DNA of 12,250 nucleotides from Microcaldota archaeon. Its GTDB lineage: Archaea > Micrarchaeota > Micrarchaeia > Anstonellales > Anstonellaceae. The notes under the pieces were generated by a model. That model was given only the letters and a program-made list of their open reading frames with translations, did not search any database and was not told the origin of the DNA. Location: the NCBI GenBank assembly GCA_026396355.1, contig JAPLWY010000115.1, positions 1 through 12,250 of the forward strand. The letters run 5' to 3'. How positions within the stretch are numbered: position 1 is the stretch's first letter; each line of letters begins with the position of its first letter. A program made the translations under genes and the position numbers. Below are positions 1 to 7,761 of this stretch, piece by piece.

Positions 1-772
1 ACAACGCGTCCTTGGTGGACTCGAGAGCATCCACCATGTGCGAGGCAACGATTGAGAACCTGCCAGTGTCCGAATCGTATTTCAATTCCTCAAGTGAGGA
101 CGGGATGGGCTTGCTTTGCGGAGAGAAATTCAACGAGAACTTTTCTGACTGGGATGAAGTTAGCACGCGCTCTGCGGCTGGGATATTCTGCACTTCGACC
201 GCGGAAAAATCGCCATTGGCTGAAAGCGTGGAGAGCAGGAATGACTCGTAAATCTGCAGGCTTGGGACCAGTATGTAGCGCGCGCCGCTGTCTGACGCCG
301 CGGTCGATTTCTCGATAATGCCCCCCACTGCTCCAACTTTTCCGTCAGGCGAAATCGTCCCTGTGACCACCACGTCCTGCCTGAAGGGCGTCCCCAGAAG
401 CGCGGAGCGGGTGGCGAGCGCCATTGCAGCGCCAGCCGAGGGCCCGTCCACCCTGTTGCCCCCAAAATCGCCAAACATGCTGAAAAACACGTCGCACTCG
501 CTTTGATTGATGCCTGTGCTGTTGAATGCGTAGGAGACAGCCATCTGCTCGGATTCCTGCGTTGCAACCCCTATGAGCGGGTTTATCGAGGTGTAGATTG
601 TGCCATTGCCAGGCTTTACATCCACTAAAAGAGTGAAGATGCCGCCTGTTTCCTCGCCAATCACTGCTGCAAGCTTCACTTGCCTGTGCGCGGTCGGGCA
701 GGCGGCAGATGAAATGGAGGAAAGCAGCAGGCTGAATAACAGGATTGAAAGCGCAAGGTGACGAGTATCCAT
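1..772 (-). CDS. Secreted Lon-like (S16 family) serine protease domain protein, C-terminus cut by window edge
   Basis: Predicted exported peptidase with the Ser-Lys dyad of the Lon proteolytic domain. The first 257 residues are visible; no stop occurs before the window edge. Residues 1-23 look like a signal peptide (MDTRHLA, a leucine-rich core, then SSAAC). The Lon active-site motif DGPSAGAAMALA places the catalytic serine at 112, and the later motif GKVGAVGGIIEK places the lysine at 155. The 43-residue separation equals that of E. coli Lon (Ser679/Lys722). No AAA+ ATPase domain precedes it, so it is not a full Lon; it resembles archaeal stand-alone Lon-like proteases with a signal peptide (I recall COG1750, not checked). 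A less conserved tail begins near residue 200. The ATG at 772 is chosen because the signal peptide starts there and a TATA box lies about 36 bases upstream. The substrate is unknown. Family assignment is firm; export is inferred. Confidence 0.88.
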   Translation of the reverse strand, partial: MDTRHLALSILLFSLLLSSISSAACPTAHRQVKLAAVIGEETGGIFTLLVDVKPGNGTIYTSINPLIGVATQESEQMAVSYAFNSTGINQSECDVFFSMFGDFGGNRVDGPSAGAAMALATRSALLGTPFRQDVVVTGTISPDGKVGAVGGIIEKSTAASDSGARYILVPSLQIYESFLLSTLSANGDFSAVEVQNIPAAERVLTSSQSEKFSLNFSPQSKPIPSSLEELKYDSDTGRFSIVASHMVDALESTKDAL

Positions 773-796
773 TTTTCCCACTGAATGAATTCGGGG

Positions 797-816
797 AAAA
801 AGGCTATAAATAAGCC
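797..816 (-). terminator. Possible terminator of the tyrosyl-tRNA synthetase gene
   Basis: Thirty bases after the TyrRS stop, the minus strand has GGCT, a 7-base AT loop, AGCC, then five Ts. The stem is only 4 bp, so the U-tract may matter more than the hairpin. It overlaps the TATA box of the next gene. Confidence 0.35.
805..812 (-). promoter_or_regulatory. TATA box of the Lon-like protease gene
   Basis: The minus strand reads TATTTATA, centred about 36 bases upstream of the ATG at 772. With the usual archaeal TATA-to-start distance of about 25 bases, the transcript would carry a leader of only about 10 bases. The box sits in the loop of a short inverted repeat that may also end the TyrRS transcript. 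Confidence 0.55.
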
Positions 817-845
817 CCCTGGCTCATCGCCTGGGAGAAGCGGAA

Positions 846-1904
846 TCAAATTTGCAGCAACAGTTCCTTGTGCGCCTCGAAATATTTGCGCGAGGGCTCC
901 AAAATGCCGCAAAGAGAGGCAGTAGTTGCGTTTTTGAGGTCCATTGGGTGCAGCTTCCCTTCCTTGTAGGCAAGCTCAAGCTCGGAATAAGTTGCAAATT
1001 CCGCGTCCCCGCCGAATTTTGCAGGGCGTGAAATGCTCAGAGGAGAGCCATTCCTCATTATGAAATGCCTGCACATCTCAAGGACAGGGTTGTTTTCCAC
1101 TGTTTTCTCAGGGCAGTAGGCGGATTTCACCTTGCGCGCGATTTCAGCCTCCGAGTCATGTATGAAAATGCATGAATCTGGCTTGCTTTTGCTCATTTTC
1201 GAGGAAATCGCAGTGTCGTCAGCCGCATTCTCCTCGAATCCCATTTTCTGCGGGCCCAGAAGCCCCATCAGAAGCGAGTGGTGGAGAGCGACGAATTTCT
1301 TCTTGTTGTGCTTTTCGCCTATTTCGCGCGCCAGCATGTGAACTTTCCGCTGGTCTGTGCCTGCATGCGCAATGTCTGGCCCAAGCATGAAAATGTCAGC
1401 TGCCTGCATGGCAGGGTAAAGGACTGTGGCGCAGTCGAGGGCATCTTTTTGAGTCCTTCCCATTATCGTTGTGCATCGGAGCATTCTCTGCATCGTGGTG
1501 TCCTTGCTGATGCGCAATACCTCGCGCCAGTAGTCCTTGTCGTACATTTCTGATGCCAGCACGTATTTCACCTTGTCTTCAGTCAGCCCAAGCGAGATGA
1601 ACGCTGACTTGAAGTAGCCGCGCGCAACTGATTGTATTTTTTCCAAATCCCCGCCAAGCTTCCCATTTATCCAGGCGTGGTAATCTGCAAGGAATATTGT
1701 CGGCTTCACCCCCGCAGAGATGAAATCCTTCAGGAGAAGAGAAGTCAGGAGCCCCGAGCCGAGATGGACTTTTCCTGAGATTTCAAACCCTATGTAATGT
1801 GTGGGGTGCGAATTGGTTTCGAAAAGCGACTTTAGCTCCTCGCGAGTCACCACTTCGGCAACCGGCGGGCGCGAAACAAGCTCCAGCTTTTTCTCAATGT
1901 CCAT
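846..1904 (-). CDS. tyrS: Tyrosyl-tRNA synthetase (archaeal type)
   Basis: Cytoplasmic class I aminoacyl-tRNA synthetase that charges tRNA-Tyr with tyrosine using ATP. The 352-residue product follows M. jannaschii TyrRS (306 residues) along most of its length. YIGFEISGKVHLGS (37-50) holds the HIGH-type motif (HLGS 47-50) and the tyrosine-binding Tyr37. YPAMQAADI supplies Tyr163, Gln167 and Asp170, the set that selects tyrosine rather than tryptophan. The KMSKS loop is intact at 236-240. The C-terminal RPAKFGGD and HPMDLKNA segments carry residues equivalent to those that read the anticodon in the archaeal enzyme (Phe297, Asp322). The open frame extends upstream to 2018, but MDIEKKLEL at 1904 is the likely start: the family begins here, the extra 38 residues are not TyrRS-like, and a TATA box lies 26 bases upstream, which implies a leaderless mRNA. 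Confidence 0.96.
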   Translation of the reverse strand: MDIEKKLELVSRPPVAEVVTREELKSLFETNSHPTHYIGFEISGKVHLGSGLLTSLLLKDFISAGVKPTIFLADYHAWINGKLGGDLEKIQSVARGYFKSAFISLGLTEDKVKYVLASEMYDKDYWREVLRISKDTTMQRMLRCTTIMGRTQKDALDCATVLYPAMQAADIFMLGPDIAHAGTDQRKVHMLAREIGEKHNKKKFVALHHSLLMGLLGPQKMGFEENAADDTAISSKMSKSKPDSCIFIHDSEAEIARKVKSAYCPEKTVENNPVLEMCRHFIMRNGSPLSISRPAKFGGDAEFATYSELELAYKEGKLHPMDLKNATTASLCGILEPSRKYFEAHKELLLQI

Positions 1905-1926
1905 GCTGGAAAGAAGGGAGATAAAG

Positions 1927-1934
1927 AAATAAAA
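1927..1934 (-). promoter_or_regulatory. TATA box of tyrS (leaderless transcript)
   Basis: The minus strand reads TTTTATTT, centred about 26 bases before the ATG at 1904. That is the archaeal TATA-to-start distance, so transcription should begin at or next to the start codon. No Shine-Dalgarno sequence lies between them, which agrees with a leaderless message. Confidence 0.6.
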
Positions 1935-1957
1935 CGGTTTGCAGCCGATGAGGGGAG

Positions 1958-2025
1958 AAAAAGCAGGCGCCATGCGCGCCATTCTGGCATTGCCTTGGCG
2001 CAGGCATGGTATTGCCAATGCGCCA
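1958..2025 (-). terminator. Hairpin region ending the 722-aa / small membrane protein operon
   Basis: Nine bases after the stop at 2034, the minus strand folds into TGGCGCA (2025-2019), a TT bulge, GGCA, a 6-base loop, TGCC and TGCGCCA (2002-1996). This gives 11 pairs. A second weak GC-rich hairpin (GCCA, GAA loop, TGGC) and then five Ts (1962-1958) follow. It lies just before the tyrS promoter, where an operon end is expected. Confidence 0.5.
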
Positions 2026-2033
2026 TCCCGGAA

Positions 2034-2573
2034 TTACTGGGATTCTGTTGCGGAGATGTCGCAATTTATATTGCCAGTGACATTTTTCCCGATTGAGATT
2101 TCCATGTGGCGCTTGTAAAATGCATATCCGCTTTCCCCTGGCTTTATCAAAACATATGGCATCGCGGTCATTTCCTTCCCAGCCTGCTCAAAAGTCATCC
2201 TGTTGCTGCCGTTCGTGCTGGTTGACATTGATTCGCAGCCTGTCGAGTCGCATGCCACGATGAGGAGGGATTTGCCGGCAAACCTTCCCTTGCTTATCAT
2301 TTCCACCCCGCACTGGTAGATTGACTGCGCCTGCCCGCTTGTCACTTCCCGTGCGTCATAGAGCATGCCCACAGTGGGGGAGTCCCTCAGGAGGAAATAG
2401 AATTCGCTCCCGTCTTCCGATCGCGGATCTGAGGCAGGCATCAGGAAAACGGCATAGGCTGCAAGCAAAAGCGCGATTGCCACAAGCGCCGCGAAAAGCG
2501 CCTGCTTGCCGCCTTCCGAGAGCCTGAAGCTTCCTGAGCCGTTCTTCTTTTCACCTTTGACAATGCCAGCCAT
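2034..2573 (-). CDS. Small single-pass membrane protein with extracytoplasmic cysteine-containing domain
   Basis: I do not recognise a named family. From the ATG at 2573 the product has 179 residues: a short charged cytoplasmic N-terminus, one membrane helix (about 25-46, ALFAALVAIALLLAAYAVF), then an extracytoplasmic domain of about 130 residues with four cysteines (88, 108, 113, 171) and N-glycosylation-type sequons. This domain aligns without gaps to the C-terminal domain of the 722-residue protein encoded just upstream (EF, VxxxxD, one Cys, KxRxxGK, then ST-x-CxS); a C-terminal CDI is also shared. A GTG start at 2579 is possible, but GGGTG at 2584-2580 sits 6 bases before the ATG at 2573 and would overlap the GTG. 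The gene begins 11 bases after its neighbour's stop, with no promoter between, so the two are probably cotranscribed. Confidence 0.85.
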   Translation of the reverse strand: MAGIVKGEKKNGSGSFRLSEGGKQALFAALVAIALLLAAYAVFLMPASDPRSEDGSEFYFLLRDSPTVGMLYDAREVTSGQAQSIYQCGVEMISKGRFAGKSLLIVACDSTGCESMSTSTNGSNRMTFEQAGKEMTAMPYVLIKPGESGYAFYKRHMEISIGKNVTGNINCDISATESQ

Positions 2574-2584
2574 ATCCACACCCT

Positions 2585-4753
2585 TTAATCAAGCACGTTT
2601 GCTATGTCGCACATCGGCTTCTTGCTGTAATAGTCCCCGTTGCCGCTAATCAGCGCCTGTTTGGTCACCACGGTCGTGAATGTGGGAATCTTGTTCTCGC
2701 TTGAGAACTGCAGGTCGAATATCGGCACGTCTGGAATCGAGTCAAGGCAGGCGCTTGGCAAAAGGCCGGTCTTTGTGTCGAATTGCAGCTTGGCCGTGCC
2801 GTTTCCGATCACATTGCCTGTCCCGTTGCCAGCGCCCTTCTGCAGGATGGAGGTGCATGCCGTGCTGCCTATGTAATATTTCATCGTTGTCTTGCCCTGC
2901 AATCGCATCTTTGCTTCTATCTGCTCGGCGCACGCGCGCATGCCGGCTATCCCTTCGGTTGAGGCGCCTTTCTCATCCACAATAAGCGCGACTGATTTCG
3001 CCCCCTGCACAGTGTCCATGAATTCGGTGAATGAGGTGAAGCGCTCGGTTGAAATCACTATTGAATAAAATCCGACCGAGCCGATTATCAGGATGAACAT
3101 GAAGCCCAGAAGGGTCAGCACCCATCCCGAAACCGCAATCTTGCTGTGGAAGAAGCGCCTGAAGTGGAGGAACACATAGGCGAATATTGCAATCGCGGCA
3201 AAGAGGATTATGAGGTCGATTGCGCCAACCAGGAGCGGCGGGACGAACTGCGCAAAGCTCTGGCGCGTCTTGAACGAGACAGGCACCATGCTGCTGACCA
3301 GCCCCATTGCAGCGTCGACCGAGGCGCGCGAGAACGCGTTGCCGGCGCCGAAGACAGACTCCTGCGCGCCTTTTGAGGCTGCCACGAATGTTTTCGCCCC
3401 GAGCGTGACGTTTTGGTATTTGGCTGAAAGCGCCGAGTATTCCGTTGAAGTTTTTGGCGGAGCGAATTCCGCGTCCAGCTTATTCTTCTTTTCAGCAAGC
3501 AGGTTGTAGGAGTCCACTGATTGCTTTGAGAGGCGGCTCACCCTCCACTGCGCCTGCAAGATTGCGTCGCCTGCGTCGTCCTGCGCGTCCACTGCCTTGT
3601 AATACGAGACAGTTGAATTGTTTATCATCGACTGCAGTTTTGCGCCGGATGATTCGTAGCCTGAAAGAGCGGCGTCAAAGCCGTCGAATTGCCTTGACAA
3701 TACCTTCTGCTCGAGCACGTCGCCCTTGTTGATGAAGTCGCCCGCTGCCGAAACGAATTGCGAATCAGCCACCAGCGCCTTTGCTTCGACGGCCTGCGCC
3801 TTCAGTCCGGCGAATTTTGCGGTCGCCGAGGTGAAGCGGGGCTGGAAAATTTTCGCCTTCTCCTCGCCCTCGCGGTATTTGAGGCGGTCCTGCGTGGAAA
3901 TCGCCACTTTCTCAATCACCATGTCAAGAGAGGCGATAGGCTGCGTTTTGGCGCGAAGGGCGGCGATTTTCTCCTTGCCCGAGGTTATTGCCGCAGTGTC
4001 AAAGCGCGCCTCGGGGCAAACGCCCAGGCAGCAGTTTTCCGGGTGAGCCGGGGTGCAGCCTGAATTGCAGGGTATCCTGTTAGGCTGGCGGAGCTTGGAT
4101 GCCGAGACGTTGTTTGCGGCGGCTTTCATGTCGTCGAACGCCGCATCCATTGAATCAAGCGAGCTTGCGATATTGCTTGCTGAGAACGAACCATAGGCTG
4201 AACTGAATTTCGCATACGCCGCGTTGAGCTGGTTTATCCCTTTCGAGTATGCGAGAATGTGGATTGCCAGGAGGTCTACGGTGCAGCCGTCTGCGCCGGA
4301 AATTGTGCAGACCAAAGAGGCGGTCTGGGTGCAGGAAAGCAAGTCATTGCATGGCTTGTAAGCGAGATAGGTGCCTTGGCCCATGCAGGTCTTCTCAGCC
4401 GGATATTGCATGACCCCTATCGTGACCAGGGCGTTCCTGCTGTCGTTGAATGCCTTTGCCTGCGACGCGATTTCCGACAGTTCGGCCTGGGATGGGTAGA
4501 ACTGGCTTGAGTAGTAATTGGTGAGCATTGCGCTCATCTGCGGCTTGTCGGTAACCAGGGCGCCGTCAAGCGAAATCATCGCTTCCTCGCCGTTTATCTT
4601 GTAGATTTTGGCGAGGGCGCCGTTGTACTGGAAACTGGTGGCGTTCACTGAGAGATTGGCTTCGCCTGAATAAAGATAGGGCGCGACTTGGAATTCCGCG
4701 GCGTATGCCATGCAAGCCAAAACCGAAAATACAAATAATATTGACAATCTCAT
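2585..4753 (-). CDS. Secreted/membrane protein with helical, cysteine-rich extracytoplasmic region and two membrane helices
   Basis: Family not recognised; 722 residues. A signal peptide (1-19, ending AYAAE) leads to an extracytoplasmic region of about 480 residues. This contains scattered cysteines (123, 135, 141, 149, 157), a tight cluster (229, 233, 241, 242, 246; CNSGC then CCLGVC), and long Ala/Lys/Glu/Ser-rich stretches (about 160-220 and 250-485) that look alpha-helical and possibly coiled coil. Two membrane helices follow (about 505-529 and 539-567), joined by the basic loop HFRRFFHSK, which by the positive-inside rule lies in the cytoplasm. The last 150 residues are therefore outside and form a cysteine-containing domain (Cys608, 633, 669, 715) shared with the next gene's product. 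The start is supported by the signal peptide and by GGGGG 7 bases before the ATG. A structural, transport or adhesion role cannot be told apart from sequence alone. Confidence 0.9.
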   Translation of the reverse strand: MRLSILFVFSVLACMAYAAEFQVAPYLYSGEANLSVNATSFQYNGALAKIYKINGEEAMISLDGALVTDKPQMSAMLTNYYSSQFYPSQAELSEIASQAKAFNDSRNALVTIGVMQYPAEKTCMGQGTYLAYKPCNDLLSCTQTASLVCTISGADGCTVDLLAIHILAYSKGINQLNAAYAKFSSAYGSFSASNIASSLDSMDAAFDDMKAAANNVSASKLRQPNRIPCNSGCTPAHPENCCLGVCPEARFDTAAITSGKEKIAALRAKTQPIASLDMVIEKVAISTQDRLKYREGEEKAKIFQPRFTSATAKFAGLKAQAVEAKALVADSQFVSAAGDFINKGDVLEQKVLSRQFDGFDAALSGYESSGAKLQSMINNSTVSYYKAVDAQDDAGDAILQAQWRVSRLSKQSVDSYNLLAEKKNKLDAEFAPPKTSTEYSALSAKYQNVTLGAKTFVAASKGAQESVFGAGNAFSRASVDAAMGLVSSMVPVSFKTRQSFAQFVPPLLVGAIDLIILFAAIAIFAYVFLHFRRFFHSKIAVSGWVLTLLGFMFILIIGSVGFYSIVISTERFTSFTEFMDTVQGAKSVALIVDEKGASTEGIAGMRACAEQIEAKMRLQGKTTMKYYIGSTACTSILQKGAGNGTGNVIGNGTAKLQFDTKTGLLPSACLDSIPDVPIFDLQFSSENKIPTFTTVVTKQALISGNGDYYSKKPMCDIANVLD

Positions 4754-4811
4754 CCTAAAACCCCCGAAACCTGTCGCCTGGATTACTGCGAGTCTGTTAT
4801 GTGCTTAAGAG

Positions 4812-4820
4812 TATTTAAAT
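4812..4820 (-). promoter_or_regulatory. TATA box of the 722-aa / small membrane protein operon
   Basis: The minus strand reads ATTTAAATA about 63 bases upstream of the ATG at 4753. Initiation about 26 bases downstream would give a leader of about 36 bases carrying the GGGGG ribosome binding site at 4765-4761. It is the only clear AT-rich box in this intergenic region. Confidence 0.55.
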
Positions 4821-4918
4821 AGGTTACAGATTTTTCCGGGCTTGCGCGGCCGCCCCTCTGAGAAAATGAATCCGGCTCGCGCGTTTGCAATCGCGCAGAC
4901 TGCCGATTAGGGGTTGAT

Positions 4919-4955
4919 AAAAAAAATACCAAAACGCGGCCCTTGCGGGCCGCGT
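4919..4955 (-). terminator. Second (distal) intrinsic terminator of the S-layer gene
   Basis: The minus strand has a perfect 9-bp, almost all G/C stem: ACGCGGCCC (4955-4947), a 4-base loop, and GGGCCGCGT (4942-4934). T-rich sequence with a run of eight Ts (4926-4919) follows. It lies downstream of the first terminator, as a backup. Confidence 0.7.
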
Positions 4956-4960
4956 CGGAT

Positions 4961-4999
4961 AAAAAGAAAAAAGGGGAGGAAGATGCTTTCGCACCTTCC
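4961..4999 (-). terminator. First (proximal) intrinsic terminator of the S-layer gene
   Basis: Fourteen bases after the TAA at 5016-5014, the minus strand forms GGAAGGTGC (4999-4991), a GAAA tetraloop, and GCATCTTCC (4986-4978): nine pairs, one of them G-U. The pyrimidine tract that follows ends in T6-C-T5 (4972-4961). A GNRA loop plus a U-tract is a well-formed terminator. Confidence 0.7.
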
Positions 5000-5013
5000 C
5001 GTAGGGTTTGCCT

Positions 5014-7761
5014 TTACTGCCTCTTTATGCCGGCAATGAACTGCTCGGCCGCTGCAGTCGTGTCTGCGGCAGACTTGCCCGCGACTACGACCTTGTTGCC
5101 GATTTCCTTGACCACAACTGTCTCTGTGTTGAAGTCAATGGATGCGTCCTTGATGGCGTCCGCGGTCATGGTGTTGACCACTGGTCCTCCTACAAGGATT
5201 GCAATGCTTGCAGTTCCGCTGTCAGCGTCAGTCATCACGAGGTTGGACGAGAGCTTGTACGGCTCGGTCACTTCCACTGATGCTGCGTTGTTGGGCATGA
5301 TAATCCCAGATACGCCGCCAGTCACTGTGCATGCCGGGGTCTGTCCTGATCCCACAACGTTGCAGCTGCCGGTTGTTGCGTCAATTTTCGACACCTTGAC
5401 AGTCACGCCGTTGAACACCTTGCTCTCCCCCACGCCGAGTATGTACTCGTTTGCGGTGGATGCCTGTGTGGTGTCTGCGTATGCGAACTGGAAAGTCGGC
5501 ATTCCGACTCTCTTGGCAACGCGGATGGACGCGCTTGTGGTGGAGATTGACGTTGCTTTGCTGCCACGCTCAGTCACATAAGGAATGTCCTTAGATGCGA
5601 AGGTGACGTCAAAGACGCCGCGGTAGTGCACGTATTGGGTGGACGAGGTGTCCGCCTTGAACCTGACGTTGTCGTTGGACGCAGTCAGGTTGTAAGGCAC
5701 GCCAATGTTCACTGCAGTGTTGCTGGTGGTGTTCTTCCTGCCAGCGTCCTCTTGGAGCACGATCATTCCGTCAAAGCCGGATGGGACGTATCCAAAGGAA
5801 GCGTTGGTAAAGTAGATACCGCCGGGTGCTGCACTGTTGTCACCAGCTGTGTCGTACCTCACGAGGCTGGTAATTGCAAGACCAGTGGATGTGTTGGTGA
5901 GTCCCAGTGTAGTTGGGGTGTACACATTCCACTTGTAGCAGTCTTCGCTCGGAACCTTCCAGAACAGCATTTGGGTGTTGTTGATGTAAGTGGCACCCCA
6001 TTGCTGAACTCCGCTTGGCACTGATGCGTTGGAAGCGTTGACCACGTGCGGGTCGAACAGGATTTCCTGGACAAGGCTGTCTCCGAGAAGGTTGTTGGTG
6101 CCTCCGAAGAGGTTGTCCGCTGCCTTCACGCGAATAAGCTTGGAGGTCCAGTAGAAGTCCGATGCGCCACATGTGGCACTGCTGCCTGCCGTGCTGGCTA
6201 CCCTGAACTTGGTGCTCGAGGAAGGAGCATCTATGCTCAGCGTTGAGTAGTCATCGTCAGTGAGGTCGACTCCGCTGTAGGTGACCTTGAAGGTCGGGGT
6301 GCTCTTCAGGAAGTTCTGCACATCCCCAGCTTGGACCTTGGTGCCTGTGAAGCCGTCAACATTGTAGATAATCATCTCGCGGAGAGTGTCTGGCTTGTCG
6401 TTGTTTGCGCCAGAGCCGCCGGTGACATAGTCCCTGTTCTTCCACAGGAGGCCTACCTTGAAGTTCTTGTCCACGTTGGTCGAGGACACCAGGTTGTACC
6501 TGCTGCCGTCCGTGCTGTCCTTGAGGATTATCTCGTCGGTGAAGATTGCCATTTCGGCCCACTTTGCATTGAGGGTGAAACCAGGCGCAGTCTTGTACAC
6601 GTGAATCTTCACGCTGTTGCTAGTTCCACTCTGAGTGAAAGTGAAGGTCGTGCCAGGAGATACCTGGATCTGGCCCACAACTCCCTCATTTGCATCGAGG
6701 ACGTCTATGATTGCAGGGTGTTCATTGCCTGAACCCGTTGCAACCGAAATGTCCGATAGGCGCACCTTGAAGGCGCCAGCGTCGAGCTGTCCTCCGACGT
6801 TGACAATTCCGTATTTTGCCTCCTTGGCAAGCTTGACCTCGCCGCCTTTCATTACTGCGGTGGCGCTTTGCAAGTTTGTAGACGGGGCAGTCATGGCGCT
6901 GATTACCCATTCGCTACCCATGAACTTTATCAGTACACGGTGGTTTTGGGTTTTATCATTGTCACCTGCGCAGCTTCGCCAGAGATTGCTGTCGTTTGAG
7001 TCGAGGTTGCCTGTGCAGAGCGGGATGCCGAACTCATTGCCAGTGAACTTAACGCTGTATGCCATTGCGTTGTACTGGTTGAGTGCGATGTCCTTGAACT
7101 CCGAGTCATATGCAACGCTCTTGTCTCCGCTGCCAATCCAGAAGCTTTGCTCCTCAACGTATGTCGTTGAAGCTGCCTGGTTGTCAGTCACAGCATAGTC
7201 AACAAAGCCAGTGAACTGAGTTGCGCCTATCCTGTAAAGGAGCTGCGAGTTCGCCGGGTTGGCAAGTCTCAAAGGAGACGTGTAGCTGCTGACATCGTTG
7301 GACGTGTTGGTGCTGTCCCAAATGTCGTCAGCTGATGTTGAAATCCTGTTTGCAAGCGATCTGTCAATCGAGTCGGTGATGAGCGTCTTGAAGGTATATG
7401 TTCCTGCAATTGTGCCTGGAACGTCCACCATCAAAGTCACCTTCTTGCTCGTCTCTACTATGGAGCAAGATCCTGCGCCGGATACTCCGGTGCCGACTTC
7501 GCATGTTGCAGTGCCTGCGGTCGAGGCGGTAAGAGTCGAGCTCTTGTAGGCCTCGTTTGCAATCTTTGCTGCGATGTTGGCTGCTGCCACACCGTCAGAG
7601 ACTGCCGCCTTGCTGCCGACGTATATCTTCACCGGCGGCTGTCCATTCTGGTCAACGAGCTGCGTGTTGCCGTACATTACCTCGGCAGTCACAGCTGCTG
7701 CGCCAAAGAGGACAGCTGCGCCTGCAAAGGCCGCTATCTTCTTAACGTTTATTCCTTTCAT
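5014..7761 (-). CDS. S-layer protein (methanococcal S-layer family)
   Basis: Main structural protein of the cell-surface lattice; 915 residues. Residues 1-26 form a signal peptide (MKGINVKKIAAF, an alanine-rich core, cleavage near VTA/EVM) very like methanococcal S-layer precursors. The next segment, IYVGSKAAVSDGVAAANIAAKI (46-67, two cited halves of one motif), matches the S_layer_N signature. The last 61 residues, with ILVGGPVVNT (855-864) and VVVAGKSAADTTAAAEQF, match S_layer_C. In this family the two ends resemble halves of one alpha/beta domain, with beta-rich repeats between. Many Asn-X-Ser/Thr sequons suggest glycosylation, and cysteines are few. Lysine codons are AAG at nearly every position I checked, whereas neighbouring genes mix AAA and AAG; this suits very high expression, as do the strong ribosome binding site and tandem terminators. 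The ATG at 7761 is fixed by the signal peptide and by GAGGTGG just upstream. Confidence 0.93.
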   Translation of the reverse strand: MKGINVKKIAAFAGAAVLFGAAAVTAEVMYGNTQLVDQNGQPPVKIYVGSKAAVSDGVAAANIAAKIANEAYKSSTLTASTAGTATCEVGTGVSGAGSCSIVETSKKVTLMVDVPGTIAGTYTFKTLITDSIDRSLANRISTSADDIWDSTNTSNDVSSYTSPLRLANPANSQLLYRIGATQFTGFVDYAVTDNQAASTTYVEEQSFWIGSGDKSVAYDSEFKDIALNQYNAMAYSVKFTGNEFGIPLCTGNLDSNDSNLWRSCAGDNDKTQNHRVLIKFMGSEWVISAMTAPSTNLQSATAVMKGGEVKLAKEAKYGIVNVGGQLDAGAFKVRLSDISVATGSGNEHPAIIDVLDANEGVVGQIQVSPGTTFTFTQSGTSNSVKIHVYKTAPGFTLNAKWAEMAIFTDEIILKDSTDGSRYNLVSSTNVDKNFKVGLLWKNRDYVTGGSGANNDKPDTLREMIIYNVDGFTGTKVQAGDVQNFLKSTPTFKVTYSGVDLTDDDYSTLSIDAPSSSTKFRVASTAGSSATCGASDFYWTSKLIRVKAADNLFGGTNNLLGDSLVQEILFDPHVVNASNASVPSGVQQWGATYINNTQMLFWKVPSEDCYKWNVYTPTTLGLTNTSTGLAITSLVRYDTAGDNSAAPGGIYFTNASFGYVPSGFDGMIVLQEDAGRKNTTSNTAVNIGVPYNLTASNDNVRFKADTSSTQYVHYRGVFDVTFASKDIPYVTERGSKATSISTTSASIRVAKRVGMPTFQFAYADTTQASTANEYILGVGESKVFNGVTVKVSKIDATTGSCNVVGSGQTPACTVTGGVSGIIMPNNAASVEVTEPYKLSSNLVMTDADSGTASIAILVGGPVVNTMTADAIKDASIDFNTETVVVKEIGNKVVVAGKSAADTTAAAEQFIAGIKRQ

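Noticed and set aside
160..567. 135-residue minus-strand frame overlapping the Lon-like gene
   Set aside because: It is an alternative frame of the protease gene, which has the Ser-Lys dyad and a signal peptide in its own frame.
1905..2018. 38-residue N-terminal extension of tyrosyl-tRNA synthetase
   Set aside because: The extra residues are not TyrRS-like and lie across the TATA box and the upstream operon's terminator. The ATG at 1904 fits the family and the promoter.
4879..4896. GCGCG/CGCGC 5-bp inverted repeat before the 722-residue protein promoter
   Set aside because: It is short, has an 8-base loop and no T-run next to it; the two stronger terminators nearby already account for transcript ending.
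4943..5581. 212-residue open frame on the plus strand opposite the S-layer gene
   Set aside because: It overlaps the S-layer coding sequence, whose start, signal peptide and family motifs are clear. The frame begins inside the terminator region and has no domain I recognise; it reflects the biased codon use of the S-layer gene.
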